In this document: positions 46,286 through 54,819 of the stretch, piece after piece
Position numbering within the stretch: the stretch's first letter is position 1
Layout: each line of letters begins with the position of its first letter
Source: Bradyrhizobium ottawaense
GTDB taxonomy: Bacteria; Pseudomonadota; Alphaproteobacteria; Rhizobiales; Xanthobacteraceae
DNA: 64,000 nt
Assembly: GCF_900099825.1 (NCBI RefSeq)
Contig: NZ_LT629693.1
Coordinates: forward strand, 3,359,001-3,423,000
Direction of reading: 5' to 3'
The notes under the pieces: generated by a model
What the model was told of the DNA's origin: nothing
Database searches by the model: none
What the model saw: the letters and a program-made list of their open reading frames with translations, nothing else
Position numbers and translations under genes: made by a program

Positions 46286-47029
46286 TCAGTTGCGTTTCGC
46301 CCCGGCCCGTGGCGGTACCTCGTCGATACCGGGATTTATGGCCACCGACACGCCGGCGGCGCCGCCGGCTTCATAGGCCATCATCGACACCATCCGGCTA
46401 TTGCTGCGCAGTGTCCGCAGCTTCATGTTGAGCTTGTCGAATTCGGCATCGACCACCGAGGTCTTGAGGACAACCAGCCCGCGGCCCGTGCTGTGGTTGA
46501 CATCATCGCGACTGGCCTTCATCGCCATCAGCTTGTCCGCAATCGAAGCCACCATCCCCAGCGCGAACGAGGCGTTGGCCAGATGCCGCTCCTGGTGGCG
46601 CAACTGGCCGTAATCGGCCGAGGTCTTGAAGCGACCGAGCTCGGCGCGCACCGCGGCGTCGATCAGCTCGGTCAGATAATGCGCGACCTCGATATCCGGG
46701 CGCAGACCAAAGAAGACATAGCTGCTCGCGCCAGCCGCATCCTTCTCGCGCCAGACCCGGCAATCACAGAAATGAGCGATCGCGCCGATGCAGTCGTCGA
46801 GAGGAATTCGCTTCTTGCGATGGGTCTCATAGACGCGACGCTCGCATGGCGTCGCGCGCAGCTCGAGGTCGGTCAGTGACAGGTCGTAGCGATCGAGCAA
46901 CTCCGCGACCTTGGCGGCCGCCGACAGCGCCTCATCCTCGGTGCAACCATTGTCGATGGTCTTGGCGCGCAAGGCCTGAATGCGGACCTTTAGCTTGTCG
47001 AGCCCGGCGGTGTCGAATTGCTGGTCCAC
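46286..47029 (-). CDS. DUF2786-domain protein
   Basis: 247 residues. The N-terminus (LDKLKVRIQALRAKTIDNGC then EDEALSAAAKVAELLDRYDL) is the DUF2786 signature, a short helical domain found in bacterial and phage proteins. A longer C-terminal domain (IEVAHYLTELIDAAVRAELG, RSFALGM-like region NASFALGMVASIADKLMAM) follows. Cysteines in FCDCRVW might bind metal. Function is unknown; some relatives are phage-encoded. It is the last gene before the lower-GC segment. Confidence 0.8.
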   Translation of the reverse strand: MDQQFDTAGLDKLKVRIQALRAKTIDNGCTEDEALSAAAKVAELLDRYDLSLTDLELRATPCERRVYETHRKKRIPLDDCIGAIAHFCDCRVWREKDAAGASSYVFFGLRPDIEVAHYLTELIDAAVRAELGRFKTSADYGQLRHQERHLANASFALGMVASIADKLMAMKASRDDVNHSTGRGLVVLKTSVVDAEFDKLNMKLRTLRSNSRMVSMMAYEAGGAAGVSVAINPGIDEVPPRAGAKRN

Positions 47030-47077
47030 GGATCATCTCTCCGAGAAAGTCCGACTAAGAAACACCGGGCGAAGGTG

Positions 47078-47159
47078 GCTGGCGGAGGGAGTGTCGGTCA
47101 ATCCTCATTGGAAGATCAAGGATTTTCGACCCTCCTAGACCAAACCCACGATTTGGGCA
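47078..47159. repeat. 82-bp direct repeat, left copy (island boundary candidate)
   Basis: GCTGGCGGAGGGAGTGTCGG at 47078 continues to ATTTGGGC and matches 57865-57946 along its whole length with roughly ten differences. The first 14 bases after GC (TGGCGGAGGGAGTG) look like the reverse complement of a tRNA-Ser 3' end, a favoured integration site. No complete tRNA is present. Confidence 0.65.
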
Positions 47160-47417
47160 ACAGCCTGAGAAGGCCTATGCGCGTTCAGGCCGGGCGCCGT
47201 CGTGCCTGGTCGCCGCGGCTCCCACCAAAAATATCGAAAACAACCCCATGCAAAGTAGCCGGCGCCCGCCGCAGGTTTGAGCCGAATACTTGACACGTCG
47301 GGCAAATCAGCCGCACAATTTCATCATCGCAAAATCCGCTAAACGACCACGGGCACGCAACGGATGCTATCCGGTGTACGGTCAGGCACCTCTTCACCTG
47401 TGATCCGACGGCTGCAT

Positions 47418-47449
47418 CGTGATAGCTTCAATGCATTGAAGCTATCACG
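47418..47449. repeat. Perfect 32-bp palindrome without spacer
   Basis: CGTGATAGCTTCAATG (47418-47433) is followed at once by its exact reverse complement CATTGAAGCTATCACG (47434-47449). It is not followed by a T-tract, so an intrinsic terminator is unlikely. It could be an operator, a recombination or resolution site, or a cruciform-forming repeat. Confidence 0.85.
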
Positions 47450-47739
47450 TTCCGCGTGAGTACGTCGTTGAGGAAGAGCCGCCAACGTGAACCGGAGGTG
47501 GCTACCGAGTGAACCGCGCACGCAGGCGAATGGCTTGCCGTAGCCGTTACTCGCAATTGTTTCGTTCACTGTCCCCGTAGCTCCGTTCGGATTCGTCTAT
47601 CAGTTGTTATGGAAGAAATCGGCCAATGGCCGGCACAACCGCTGGCGGTCGGGCCTGCCATTGTTCGCCAGCGGCCAAAATTCTTAAGATTTCATTTAGT
47701 CCTAGGCATGATCATCGATGACCGCAGAGGGTCGCGATC

Positions 47740-48441
47740 ATGCAGGTCCAGTCATCAAACAGTTTTGAACATATCGGTTCGCTTGAAGACGAGACGAGCG
47801 GTCAACCGCCGTCACCCCCCGCGGACGCGGATTTGTCGGACTACCTCAGTCCAATTCGGGAAGACACGTTGCAACTCCTGAGGCCCAACGCCGGCCCGGT
47901 ATATGTTCTTTGCTTTGCGGTTGCGGGCGCGCTTGCGCTGGGGTTTGGGCTGGGATGGGCGAGCGGCTCGACCTGGTACGGCACTCCAACCGCCATCGCC
48001 TCTATAGCACCACCAAATACGGCTCCCCCTCGAACCGAAATGAAGTCGGCTCCCAAGCCTGAAAGCGCTCGAAAACAGGCGGCGCTTGGTACGGGGTCCA
48101 ATGGTTCGCCCAAGGCTCCGAATTTATCGATGGGCTCCGTGCTCCGCTCTGACGCACAGACTTCCAGAACGGCTGCGACGTCTCTCCCACTAGATCTGCC
48201 CACCGGCTCGATTGCCCCCCGCGAGCCACTTTACCCGGCACCGGAGACCCGCCCGGCTACGATTGCGGGTTGGACAGTTCGCGACGTTCGAGGTGGAACA
48301 GCCATCCTCGAGGGACCGGATGGAATCCGGTCAGCAATGGTTGGTGACACCGTGCCAGGTGTTGGCCAAATTGAATCGATCGTGCGCTGGGGCAACCGCT
48401 GGATCGTCGCCACAGCCAATGGGCTGATCGCCACACCCTAG
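47740..48441 (+). CDS. Single-pass membrane protein with GspC/PilP-like C-terminal domain
   Basis: 233 residues with GAGGG eight bases before ATG 47740. A cytoplasmic N-terminus of about 50 residues, one membrane segment (VYVLCFAVAGALALGFGLGW), a long proline/serine-rich linker and a compact C-terminal beta domain (TIAGWTVRDVRGGTAILEGP to GNRWIVATANGLIATP). The last domain resembles homology regions of GspC/PilP secretion and pilus proteins, but no such machinery is nearby. Function is unknown. Confidence 0.7.
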   Translation: MQVQSSNSFEHIGSLEDETSGQPPSPPADADLSDYLSPIREDTLQLLRPNAGPVYVLCFAVAGALALGFGLGWASGSTWYGTPTAIASIAPPNTAPPRTEMKSAPKPESARKQAALGTGSNGSPKAPNLSMGSVLRSDAQTSRTAATSLPLDLPTGSIAPREPLYPAPETRPATIAGWTVRDVRGGTAILEGPDGIRSAMVGDTVPGVGQIESIVRWGNRWIVATANGLIATP

Positions 48442-48590
48442 CCATACAAGCCGAACCGCAAATGCTATTCCATTAACCTTGCTCAAAAGCCTTACGCGAG
48501 TGCATGCGATTTCTACCCCCATCGCCGCGAAGCTGCCTCACTGGATTGGAGAATTCATCAACTGGCGCTAGTCCTACGCGGGAGGACATC

Positions 48591-49064
48591 ATGTTGAGAA
48601 TGGTTTTGTTGGGCATGCTGATCCCGTTGAGTGTAGGAGTCTTGGCGGCAATGGAACTCAGAACCCCGCCGCGCCGTGGAGCGGCGGCCAGTCAGCCCGG
48701 TGTCGAGACAGTCGCCATTTCAGATTCACTTGGGGCGCTGGCGAAGACTGATCGACTTAAAGTTACCTATGCGAGCACCGACACAACGGCACCGCCTCCT
48801 CAAGTCGATGACCACATTGCTACATCGCAGACCGCGACTAGCAATGCTCCGGAGACTTTGAGGCCAATCAACCGCCATCCGCCTGTTCCAAAATTGACGA
48901 AGGTCCCTGCCGCTGCCCTACCCAAGTCGAGGCGAAGAACCGCCAACATCGGGCGAGCTGCCATCGCCGAACGTCAAAAGGTTGGCACCGACACCATGCC
49001 TTGCCGGCTGAGCGAGTTTGGTGGTCTGCGTAAGGCCCTGGACTTGGCCGGCTGCGAGATTTGA
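48591..49064 (+). CDS. Small exported/anchored hypothetical protein
   Basis: 157 residues from ATG 48591 with GGAGGA four bases upstream. The N-terminal hydrophobic stretch (MLRMVLLGMLIPLSVGVLAA) is a signal or anchor. The rest is low-complexity (T, P, A, R rich), ending in two cysteines (TMPCRLSEFGG and LDLAGCEI) that could form a disulfide. It follows the previous membrane protein by 149 bases on the same strand. No family is recognised. Confidence 0.65.
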   Translation: MLRMVLLGMLIPLSVGVLAAMELRTPPRRGAAASQPGVETVAISDSLGALAKTDRLKVTYASTDTTAPPPQVDDHIATSQTATSNAPETLRPINRHPPVPKLTKVPAAALPKSRRRTANIGRAAIAERQKVGTDTMPCRLSEFGGLRKALDLAGCEI

Positions 49065-49300
49065 TTCGGCGAGCCGCGACGACAATGTCTCTTCTCTTTC
49101 GCTGGACCGGCCTGGTTGATCCGGTTCCTGCCACAGGCGGACATTTGGCAGCCGAACTACCTTGCGAAGGCCAACGAAAAACCGGACATCAGCCACGCAA
49201 GCGATCCCATCCCAGCAGGCATAGCCTCATTCCAATCTCCAACTTTGACACATTTAGCAGCGAAGCTTTCTGTCGAATCATCGGACGATGGTGCGATAAG

Positions 49301-49564
49301 ATGCCCCAAAATGAGCCCAATACATCCACTCCTGAACTGGTCAAGGATGAAAAACCGGTCGACGATTTCTTTGCGTCCAAGCTCGCTGACCGAATCCGAA
49401 TAGACAATTGGCGCAGGAGACTGACTTACATTCGGCAAGAAGTTCTCGAAATCGCCGAGCAAGGCTCGCAACAAGGTTTTGTAGGCTTGAAACGGGAAAC
49501 CGTGAAGCTCGCTAAATCAATTGAGCGATTAGAGGCCTTACTGGGCCTAAAAACGATTCAATAA
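49301..49564 (+). CDS. Small hypothetical protein
   Basis: 87 residues from ATG 49301; the frame runs back to 49061 but the upstream part reads as non-coding. The protein is one polar region followed by a helix-rich half (RIDNWRRRLTYIRQEVLEIA and LKRETVKLAKSIERLEALLG), consistent with a helical hairpin or coiled coil. The ribosome site is weak. No family is recognised. Confidence 0.5.
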   Translation: MPQNEPNTSTPELVKDEKPVDDFFASKLADRIRIDNWRRRLTYIRQEVLEIAEQGSQQGFVGLKRETVKLAKSIERLEALLGLKTIQ

Positions 49565-49618
49565 GGCGCTCATCGCACTTATCCTGTTGTAGCGCCGACG
49601 AACCAGATTGGTGGAGCT

Positions 49619-49819
49619 TCATTCGGACGGCACGAACTCCCATTGCGCCGCAAGGTCTCGGATCTGCTCGAACTTGAGGATCGTCGGCTCGCTTTCCCGA
49701 ACGATTGTTGCTTGCTTTCGTTCTTCGGGTGGCAAAATCATCGTCCTCACCACCGCTGATCGCAGCTTCATAGTGCCGTGATTGCTAAGGGTTACGAACT
49801 CTTCCGGGTCTATTATCAT
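49619..49819 (-). CDS. Possible small hypothetical protein
   Basis: 66 residues (MIIDPEEFVTLSNHGTMKLR start). Composition is protein-like and the middle is charged, but there is no ribosome site and no family. It is opposite to the previous gene and 127 bases from the following one. Treat as tentative. Confidence 0.4.
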   Translation of the reverse strand: MIIDPEEFVTLSNHGTMKLRSAVVRTMILPPEERKQATIVRESEPTILKFEQIRDLAAQWEFVPSE

Positions 49820-49946
49820 CGGTAGATACCCAAGCTACGGTTGGCTAGCCAACGCAGAAGCCCCCGAGTGACGAATTTCAAGTGTAAGCCCGACGAGCTA
49901 AGGTCTATTTACCTGCTACTCCCGGAACGTCTGCTATTCACGTAAG

Positions 49947-50876
49947 CTATTTGTCTGGCTTTTCTGCAACGTTGTATCCCCACATGAACAGGGCGGCCTC
50001 TATTTCTCGCGGACTCGCTTGGCATTCTTTTGCAACTTGCCAGATCAATTGCGATGCCCATCTCACCATCAAGGCATGGCAGCGATCTCTGGCTTGGCCA
50101 AACAAAACCGGAAAATGAATGCGCTTCGTCTCGGGAGAGCGCTTGGTCTCTCGATCTCGGGCGAACAGCAATTGATCGGCGAGATCATACTGGTGAATTT
50201 CCCGTTCTTCCGCAAATCTGGCAACGAAGAAGCCCAGCGCACCACCGATCCGGCCGTCGTAAATCACGAGCTTCTGCTCCGGGTCAGCCAAGCTCACGAT
50301 CTTTGTCATCGTCGAATTCATGATCAAGTCTACGCCATCAAACGAATCCAGCGGCGCCCATTCATCCTTGATCAGATTGACTGCGCTGGAAAGTTTGTAG
50401 GAAATCTCATCCGCGTTACGCTCGATCCACTCAAATGTCCGCTTCTGTCGATGCTTATTGTCGACCCCACCCCAGTGCATTATCGCACGCGAAATGTAGC
50501 AGACATCGCTGCTGGAATTTCGGTAAATAGCGGATTGTAGATCAGCAGCAAGACGATCTAACTCGGCCTTGTTCTCAGAAAAGCCTTTCCCGCTCCGGGC
50601 ATACTTCGATGCCGCATCGGCCAAGCCGACTGCCATCCATTTGCCATCAACAGCTCGGGACCATGCCGACGATTTTCCTCTGGAAGGAATGGCATAGGAA
50701 TGAGGGCGATTCCCTACCCATTCACGTGCGAGGAACTGGCAAAAGTCGCGAATTTGCTTCTGGTTATGCGATGACGCGTGCGCCCCCGAGGCTACGGCGT
50801 CATGCGCCCGCCAAACCGGACCATTTCGCGGCCGACGCGGACCCACAAATCGAAGCGGTTCTGCCATGATCCGCAT
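49947..50876 (-). CDS. Hypothetical protein, possible OGG/HhH-glycosylase-fold relative
   Basis: 309 residues from ATG 50876, which overlaps the stop of the upstream small gene (TAATG); ATG 50867 is the alternative. The central pattern (MNSTMTKIVSLADPEQ then LVIYDGRIGGALGFFVARF) and the ending helix REIEAALFMWGYN recall defence-associated proteins with an 8-oxoguanine glycosylase fold, in which IYDxR is conserved. I see no clear HhH-GPD catalytic lysine/aspartate motif, so enzymatic activity is doubtful. Soluble, no signal peptide. GC is lower than in the flanks. Confidence 0.6.
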   Translation of the reverse strand: MRIMAEPLRFVGPRRPRNGPVWRAHDAVASGAHASSHNQKQIRDFCQFLAREWVGNRPHSYAIPSRGKSSAWSRAVDGKWMAVGLADAASKYARSGKGFSENKAELDRLAADLQSAIYRNSSSDVCYISRAIMHWGGVDNKHRQKRTFEWIERNADEISYKLSSAVNLIKDEWAPLDSFDGVDLIMNSTMTKIVSLADPEQKLVIYDGRIGGALGFFVARFAEEREIHQYDLADQLLFARDRETKRSPETKRIHFPVLFGQARDRCHALMVRWASQLIWQVAKECQASPREIEAALFMWGYNVAEKPDK

Positions 50877-51118
50877 TACCTTGCGGGACCGACGTTGCTA
50901 CGGATCAGTTCTGACAGCTGGGCCAAGAGCTTTCGGAGCCGGGCATTCTCCTCAGGCAGCGAATAGACTTCATCGGCATGTTTGTCACCACAAGGTGCCG
51001 GCCCATCCCCCTGAAGGGCATTATCCAGCAGCGAGAAAGCATCGTCGACAGGTTTGCTGGTCCAAAGGGAGGGGTCAACGCGGCGGCTTTGCCTGTGCGG
51101 CGAATGAGCTAATTCCAT
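50876..51118 (-). CDS. Small protein with C-terminal leucine-zipper-like helix
   Basis: 80 residues from ATG 51118, which has GGAGTG seven bases upstream; the frame is open to 51232. The C-terminus LPEENARLRKLLAQLSELIR is a heptad-patterned helix, probably a dimerisation coiled coil; the N-terminal part is polar. Its TAA overlaps the ATG of the following gene, so the two are coupled and may act together. Similar small zipper proteins occur widely in Bradyrhizobium without known function. Confidence 0.6.
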   Translation of the reverse strand: MELAHSPHRQSRRVDPSLWTSKPVDDAFSLLDNALQGDGPAPCGDKHADEVYSLPEENARLRKLLAQLSELIRSNVGPAR

Positions 51119-51654
51119 ACCGACACTCCAATTCAAATGATTGAGCTTTCCCCCAGTCGCCTGTTCGCGCAGATCAAGTGATTTGAGTCGGCCGGCAAAT
51201 CTTGGACGAAAATTGGAAACGCGTCGCGACAACGCCGGCTACAAAGCGGCGGCATTGCGGCACGGAGGGCATTGGTAATCTCTTGCTGCTTTCGCCCATC
51301 TCAACTTCGACCGCTTGGGCTGCATGACATCGAATACGCTAAGCTTGAGCGCGGCTGACCGAACCGACCAGAAAAGGGAAGCCTTAACCAGGATGAACCT
51401 CCCGAAGGCTTTGTGTACTCCCGGGAATGTCGGTGACCGAATTCTGAAAATAGACGTTATGGAAGAAGTCGGCCACTGACCCGCCGCACTCCCGCATCAA
51501 ACGCCGGAATGCGTGGCTGACCACGCAGGGATCGAACCACAACATTCCCACCTGAAAAAAGACCTTTGAAATATCTAAAGAATTTCCGCCAATTTGGCGC
51601 CAAATTCGACCTGGAGACTTTTGCAGTTCGAAGTTGCGACAGCTGCCGATCTGA
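51119..51654. other. 536-base gap with a possible decayed reading frame
   Basis: No firm gene. On the minus strand 51384-51545 encodes 53 residues (MLWFDPCVVSHAFRRLMREC then SVADFFHNVYFQNSV) without a ribosome site; the reading frame stays protein-like upstream of the ATG, suggesting the 3' end of a lost gene. A 23-bp word inside it (51456-51478) recurs at 47606-47628. The rest shows nothing recognisable. Confidence 0.4.
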
Positions 51655-52842
51655 TTACCCCCGTTCGGGGTTAGGGACGGATTGCGGGCGATTGCCGGCC
51701 ACCCAAGTCGTAAGGACCTCGAGGTTTGGTGTTAATGCGACGATGTCTCCTTGAGCCCCAGCAACTAGCGTACCGCGATGTCTTTCGATTCCCAAAAACC
51801 GTGCCGGCACAAGCGATGCAGCGCGAAGCGCCTCGTCGAGGAACATTCCCCCGAATGTTGCGGCATTTTTGACAGCCGATGCCAGGTTTAGGTGGGCGCC
51901 GGCGAGCGTGCCGTTTTCGCAGACTAATCGTCCGTCCCGCAGTTGAATCTGCCTTCCCATGAGTTCGAAATGATCTTGCTCAGTGCCGACAGTGGGCATT
52001 GCGTCACTTACAAGCGCAATATTATTGGGATTTTTTGCAGAGAAGGCGGCGCGTACGACAACAGGATCGACATGGATGCCGTCGACAATAATGCCCGCTG
52101 TGAGACGGTCGTCTGTAAGGGCCACGCCAACGATGCCGGGTTCTCGGGCGCTCATGGCGGGCATTGCATTGAAGAGGTGTGTAACACCACTAAGCCCCTC
52201 GTCAACGGCAGCTGTCAGGGTGTCGGCAGTTGCCTCGCTATGACCGACTGAACATCGAATCCCGCTTGTAGCAAGGGTCTTCACAAATCTCGCAGGTACG
52301 CATTCTGGCGCCAGGGTCACCATGGACGAGCCGACTGCCGATAGCTCCCCTAGCCAATCAAGGTCTTCCATTGTCGCAGTCGCGATGTAATCGCCGGGAT
52401 GAATCCCGGGACGTCGAGGACTGATAAAAGGACCTTCGAGATGAAGACCCAGGATTCCGTCACCACCTGCGACGGATTTTGCTGCAGCAATTGCAACGAT
52501 GGCCTTCGCGCGGGTATCGCTTATCAACGTAGGCAAGCAGCTTGTGGTGCCGTACCGGCGATGCGCTTGGGCGATGGCACGCATCGCGTCCGGCGTTGGC
52601 TGATCATTGAGGAGAATGCCACCGCCGCCATTGACTTGCAGGTCGATGAACCCAGGCGCGAGTATCGTTCCGGGCGGCATAACTTCGGTTGACCAGCGAC
52701 TCGCACTCTCATCACGGGACGTGATAGACTGAACGATCCCACCTGCGATCAAAATGAGCGCATGATTGTGCCATCGGTATCCATCGAAAATGCGGTCCGC
52801 CGAAATTGCAAACGGGGGTGGTTCGGCTTGCTCTGAACCCAT
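51655..52842 (-). CDS. nagA: N-acetylglucosamine-6-phosphate deacetylase
   Basis: 395 residues of the amidohydrolase superfamily. Motifs are APGFIDLQVNGGGG, the metal-binding glutamate in GLHLEGPF, histidines in GHSEAT and THLFNAM, the substrate loop DGIHVDP and the catalytic aspartate in LVSDAMPT. It removes the acetyl group from GlcNAc-6-P to give glucosamine-6-P. It is divergent from the kinase-murQ-deaminase operon 154 bases away, so all four steps of amino-sugar salvage are in one place. Codon use and GC are lower than in the flanks. Confidence 0.93.
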   Translation of the reverse strand: MGSEQAEPPPFAISADRIFDGYRWHNHALILIAGGIVQSITSRDESASRWSTEVMPPGTILAPGFIDLQVNGGGGILLNDQPTPDAMRAIAQAHRRYGTTSCLPTLISDTRAKAIVAIAAAKSVAGGDGILGLHLEGPFISPRRPGIHPGDYIATATMEDLDWLGELSAVGSSMVTLAPECVPARFVKTLATSGIRCSVGHSEATADTLTAAVDEGLSGVTHLFNAMPAMSAREPGIVGVALTDDRLTAGIIVDGIHVDPVVVRAAFSAKNPNNIALVSDAMPTVGTEQDHFELMGRQIQLRDGRLVCENGTLAGAHLNLASAVKNAATFGGMFLDEALRAASLVPARFLGIERHRGTLVAGAQGDIVALTPNLEVLTTWVAGNRPQSVPNPERG

Positions 52843-52997
52843 CGCCTCACTTCCTCACTGGCGATCCTTGGTCGGGATGTGTTGCCCGCCTCGGTGCGCA
52901 GGAGCCATGGTAGCGGAACTCAACGAGCCAGCAAACGTTCCTGAGAGGGCAGCCGGAGCTTTTGCGCGTCAGCGCCACACAATTCACGAGTAATTGG
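52843..52997. promoter_or_regulatory. Divergent nagA / sugar-kinase intergenic region
   Basis: This 155-base gap between divergent starts must contain both promoters. I found no clear operator palindrome or consensus promoter, and no regulator gene (NagC, GntR or RpiR type) is adjacent. Confidence 0.4.
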
Positions 52998-53932
52998 ATG
53001 AGCACCCCCGTTTCACCCAACTCTACTCAGCTCTATATCGGTATCGATGGAGGTGGAACCAGTTGCCGTGCCCGCATCGAAGACGCGGAGGGTAACGTAT
53101 TAGGTCAAGGCACCGCTGGTCCCGCTACAACGCGGATTGGCGTCGATAGTTCTATGCAGGCGGTGCGCACGGCGAGTGAGGCGGCAGTAATGGATGCCAG
53201 TCTTATGCCGAGTGCCCTTGGTCATTTGATAGCAGGAGTGGGATTGGCCGGAATTGACCGTAAGGGAGCCCGTGAAGCGCTTATGAGCGTCACCCATCCG
53301 TTCCAAGACGTGGTCTTCGCAAGTGACGCGAACATTGCTTGCTTAGGGGCACATCGTGGTCGCGATGGTGGTATTGTCGTTCTGGGTACCGGCAGTATTG
53401 GTTTCGCTAGCGTAAAAGGCCGCGAGCTCCGTATCGGAGGATACGGATTCCCAATCTCTGATGAGGGAAGTGGTGCCGATCTCGGACTTCAGGCCGTGCG
53501 GCTCGCGCTTCGCGCACATGACGGCAGGATAAGTCCGAGCCCTTTTTGCTAGAAGTGATCGAAAAGCTTGGGTCTGATCCGGTTGCGTTGGTCGCATGGG
53601 CCGAACAGGCGACAGCCAAAGACTATGCGAGCTTGGCTCCGGTTGCGTTGACCTACGCAGAGGCACGTGACCCGTTTGCGGAGGAGATCGTAGCCGAAGG
53701 CGCCCGGCAGGCTGGCGTGCTCATTCGTTCCTTGGTGGAATTCGGTGCGCCCCACATCTCTCTGCTTGGGGGTCTGGCATCGCGCATGGTTCAGTGGCTT
53801 TCACCTGAGGTCGCGCACTTTCTGTCCCCGCCCGAGGCTGATGCAGTAGCTGGGGCCCTGCTTTTGGCCCGGCGCAAAGGATCCGTCCCAATCGATTCCA
53901 GCGGGCAGAGGAAAGGTGCGCAGATATGCTGA
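52998..53932 (+). pseudogene. BadF/BadG-type N-acetylglucosamine (amino-sugar) kinase, frameshifted
   Basis: The first part (52998-53552) begins MSTPVSPNSTQLYIGIDGGG with the ATPase phosphate-1 motif and ends early at TAG 53550. The rest (to 53932) continues in another frame with LLEVIEKLGSDPVALVAWAE, the phosphate-2-like ISLLGGLASRM and AGALLLARRKG. One extra base in or near the run of five T's at 53543-53547 would restore a single 311-residue protein of normal length. Its 3' end overlaps murQ by seven bases. It would phosphorylate GlcNAc for NagA. Whether the frameshift is real, a sequencing error or bypassed by slippage cannot be told. Confidence 0.85.
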
Positions 53933-54819
53933 CAGAGCACATAAATCCGCGCTTCGTCGACCTCGATTCGTGGTCCACCAGCGATATGATCGAAGCTATG
54001 TATGACGGGCAACTCACCGCTTGCGCAGCCGTAAGACCGGCCTTGCCGGCAATAAATGCCGCCGTGGATGACGCGGTACCGGCCCTGAAATGTGGTGGTC
54101 GCCTGGTTTATGTAGGGGCTGGCACTTCTGGCCGTATTGCTATTCAGGACGGCGCAGAGCTTGGTCCAACGTACGATTGGCCAAGCGACCGTATCGTTTT
54201 CGTAATGGCTGGAGGGCTGCAAGCGGTACTGGAGAGCGTTGAGGGCGCCGAAGACGACGAAACAAAAGGGGCTGAAGCAATCGCCAATGCTGAGCTTAAT
54301 GAAAATGACGTTGTCATAGCTGTCGCTGCGAGCGGCACCACACCGTTCACTATCGGCGCGCTACGTTCCGCAAGAGCGAGGGGAGCCCTCTGTATTGCTG
54401 TGGCGAACAACCGAGGAGCGCGCCTTTTCGAACCAGCCCACCATCGTATCTTGATAGAGACCGGCACTGAGGTGCTTGCTGGCTCAACGCGGATGCAAGC
54501 GGGAACGGCACAAAAGATTGTCCTTAATCTGTTCTCTACCGCCGTAATGGTCAAGCTCGGCCGGGTTTACCGGGGTTTGATGGTCAGTATGCGCGCCAGC
54601 AATGCAAAGCTTCTTCGGCGCGCAGAGGTCATTGTTCGCCAGATTGTGGGATGCGCCGAGAATGATGCTGCCAAGTTCGTTGAACACGCGGAGGGCGACG
54701 TTAAAGTCGCAGTACTACTCGGTCTTGGATGGGAGCAGGCCGACGCCCGTGAAGCATTGCTCAAACACGAGGGTAATCTGAGAGCGGCCATTGACGAGCT
54801 AGCCCATGATCGACGATGA
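53926..54819 (+). CDS. murQ: N-acetylmuramic acid 6-phosphate etherase
   Basis: 297 residues. The SIS-domain signature is VYVGAGTSGRIAIQDGAELG with the catalytic-glutamate region, then SVEGAEDDETKGAEA, VAASGTTPFTIGALR and TEVLAGSTRMQAGTAQK; the C-terminal UBA-like helices (AREALLKHEGNLRAAI) are normal. It cleaves the lactyl ether of MurNAc-6-P to GlcNAc-6-P, feeding NagA. The start overlaps the kinase stop and the end overlaps the following gene, giving a tightly coupled operon. Confidence 0.94.
   Translation: MLTEHINPRFVDLDSWSTSDMIEAMYDGQLTACAAVRPALPAINAAVDDAVPALKCGGRLVYVGAGTSGRIAIQDGAELGPTYDWPSDRIVFVMAGGLQAVLESVEGAEDDETKGAEAIANAELNENDVVIAVAASGTTPFTIGALRSARARGALCIAVANNRGARLFEPAHHRILIETGTEVLAGSTRMQAGTAQKIVLNLFSTAVMVKLGRVYRGLMVSMRASNAKLLRRAEVIVRQIVGCAENDAAKFVEHAEGDVKVAVLLGLGWEQADAREALLKHEGNLRAAIDELAHDRR

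Larger units (their letters stand above)
47030..47739. other. 710-base gene-free region at the left edge of the low-GC segment
   Basis: No frame here has a ribosome site or family resemblance. It contains the left copy of the 82-bp direct repeat (47078-47159), a perfect 32-bp palindrome (47418-47449), and at 47606-47628 a 23-bp word nearly identical to 51456-51478. I read it as decayed or regulatory DNA at an island boundary. Confidence 0.5.

Noticed and set aside
51500..51545. Possible tRNA suggested by GGTTCGATCCC on the minus strand
   Set aside because: The flanking bases do not form a T-stem, acceptor or anticodon arm; a cloverleaf cannot be drawn.
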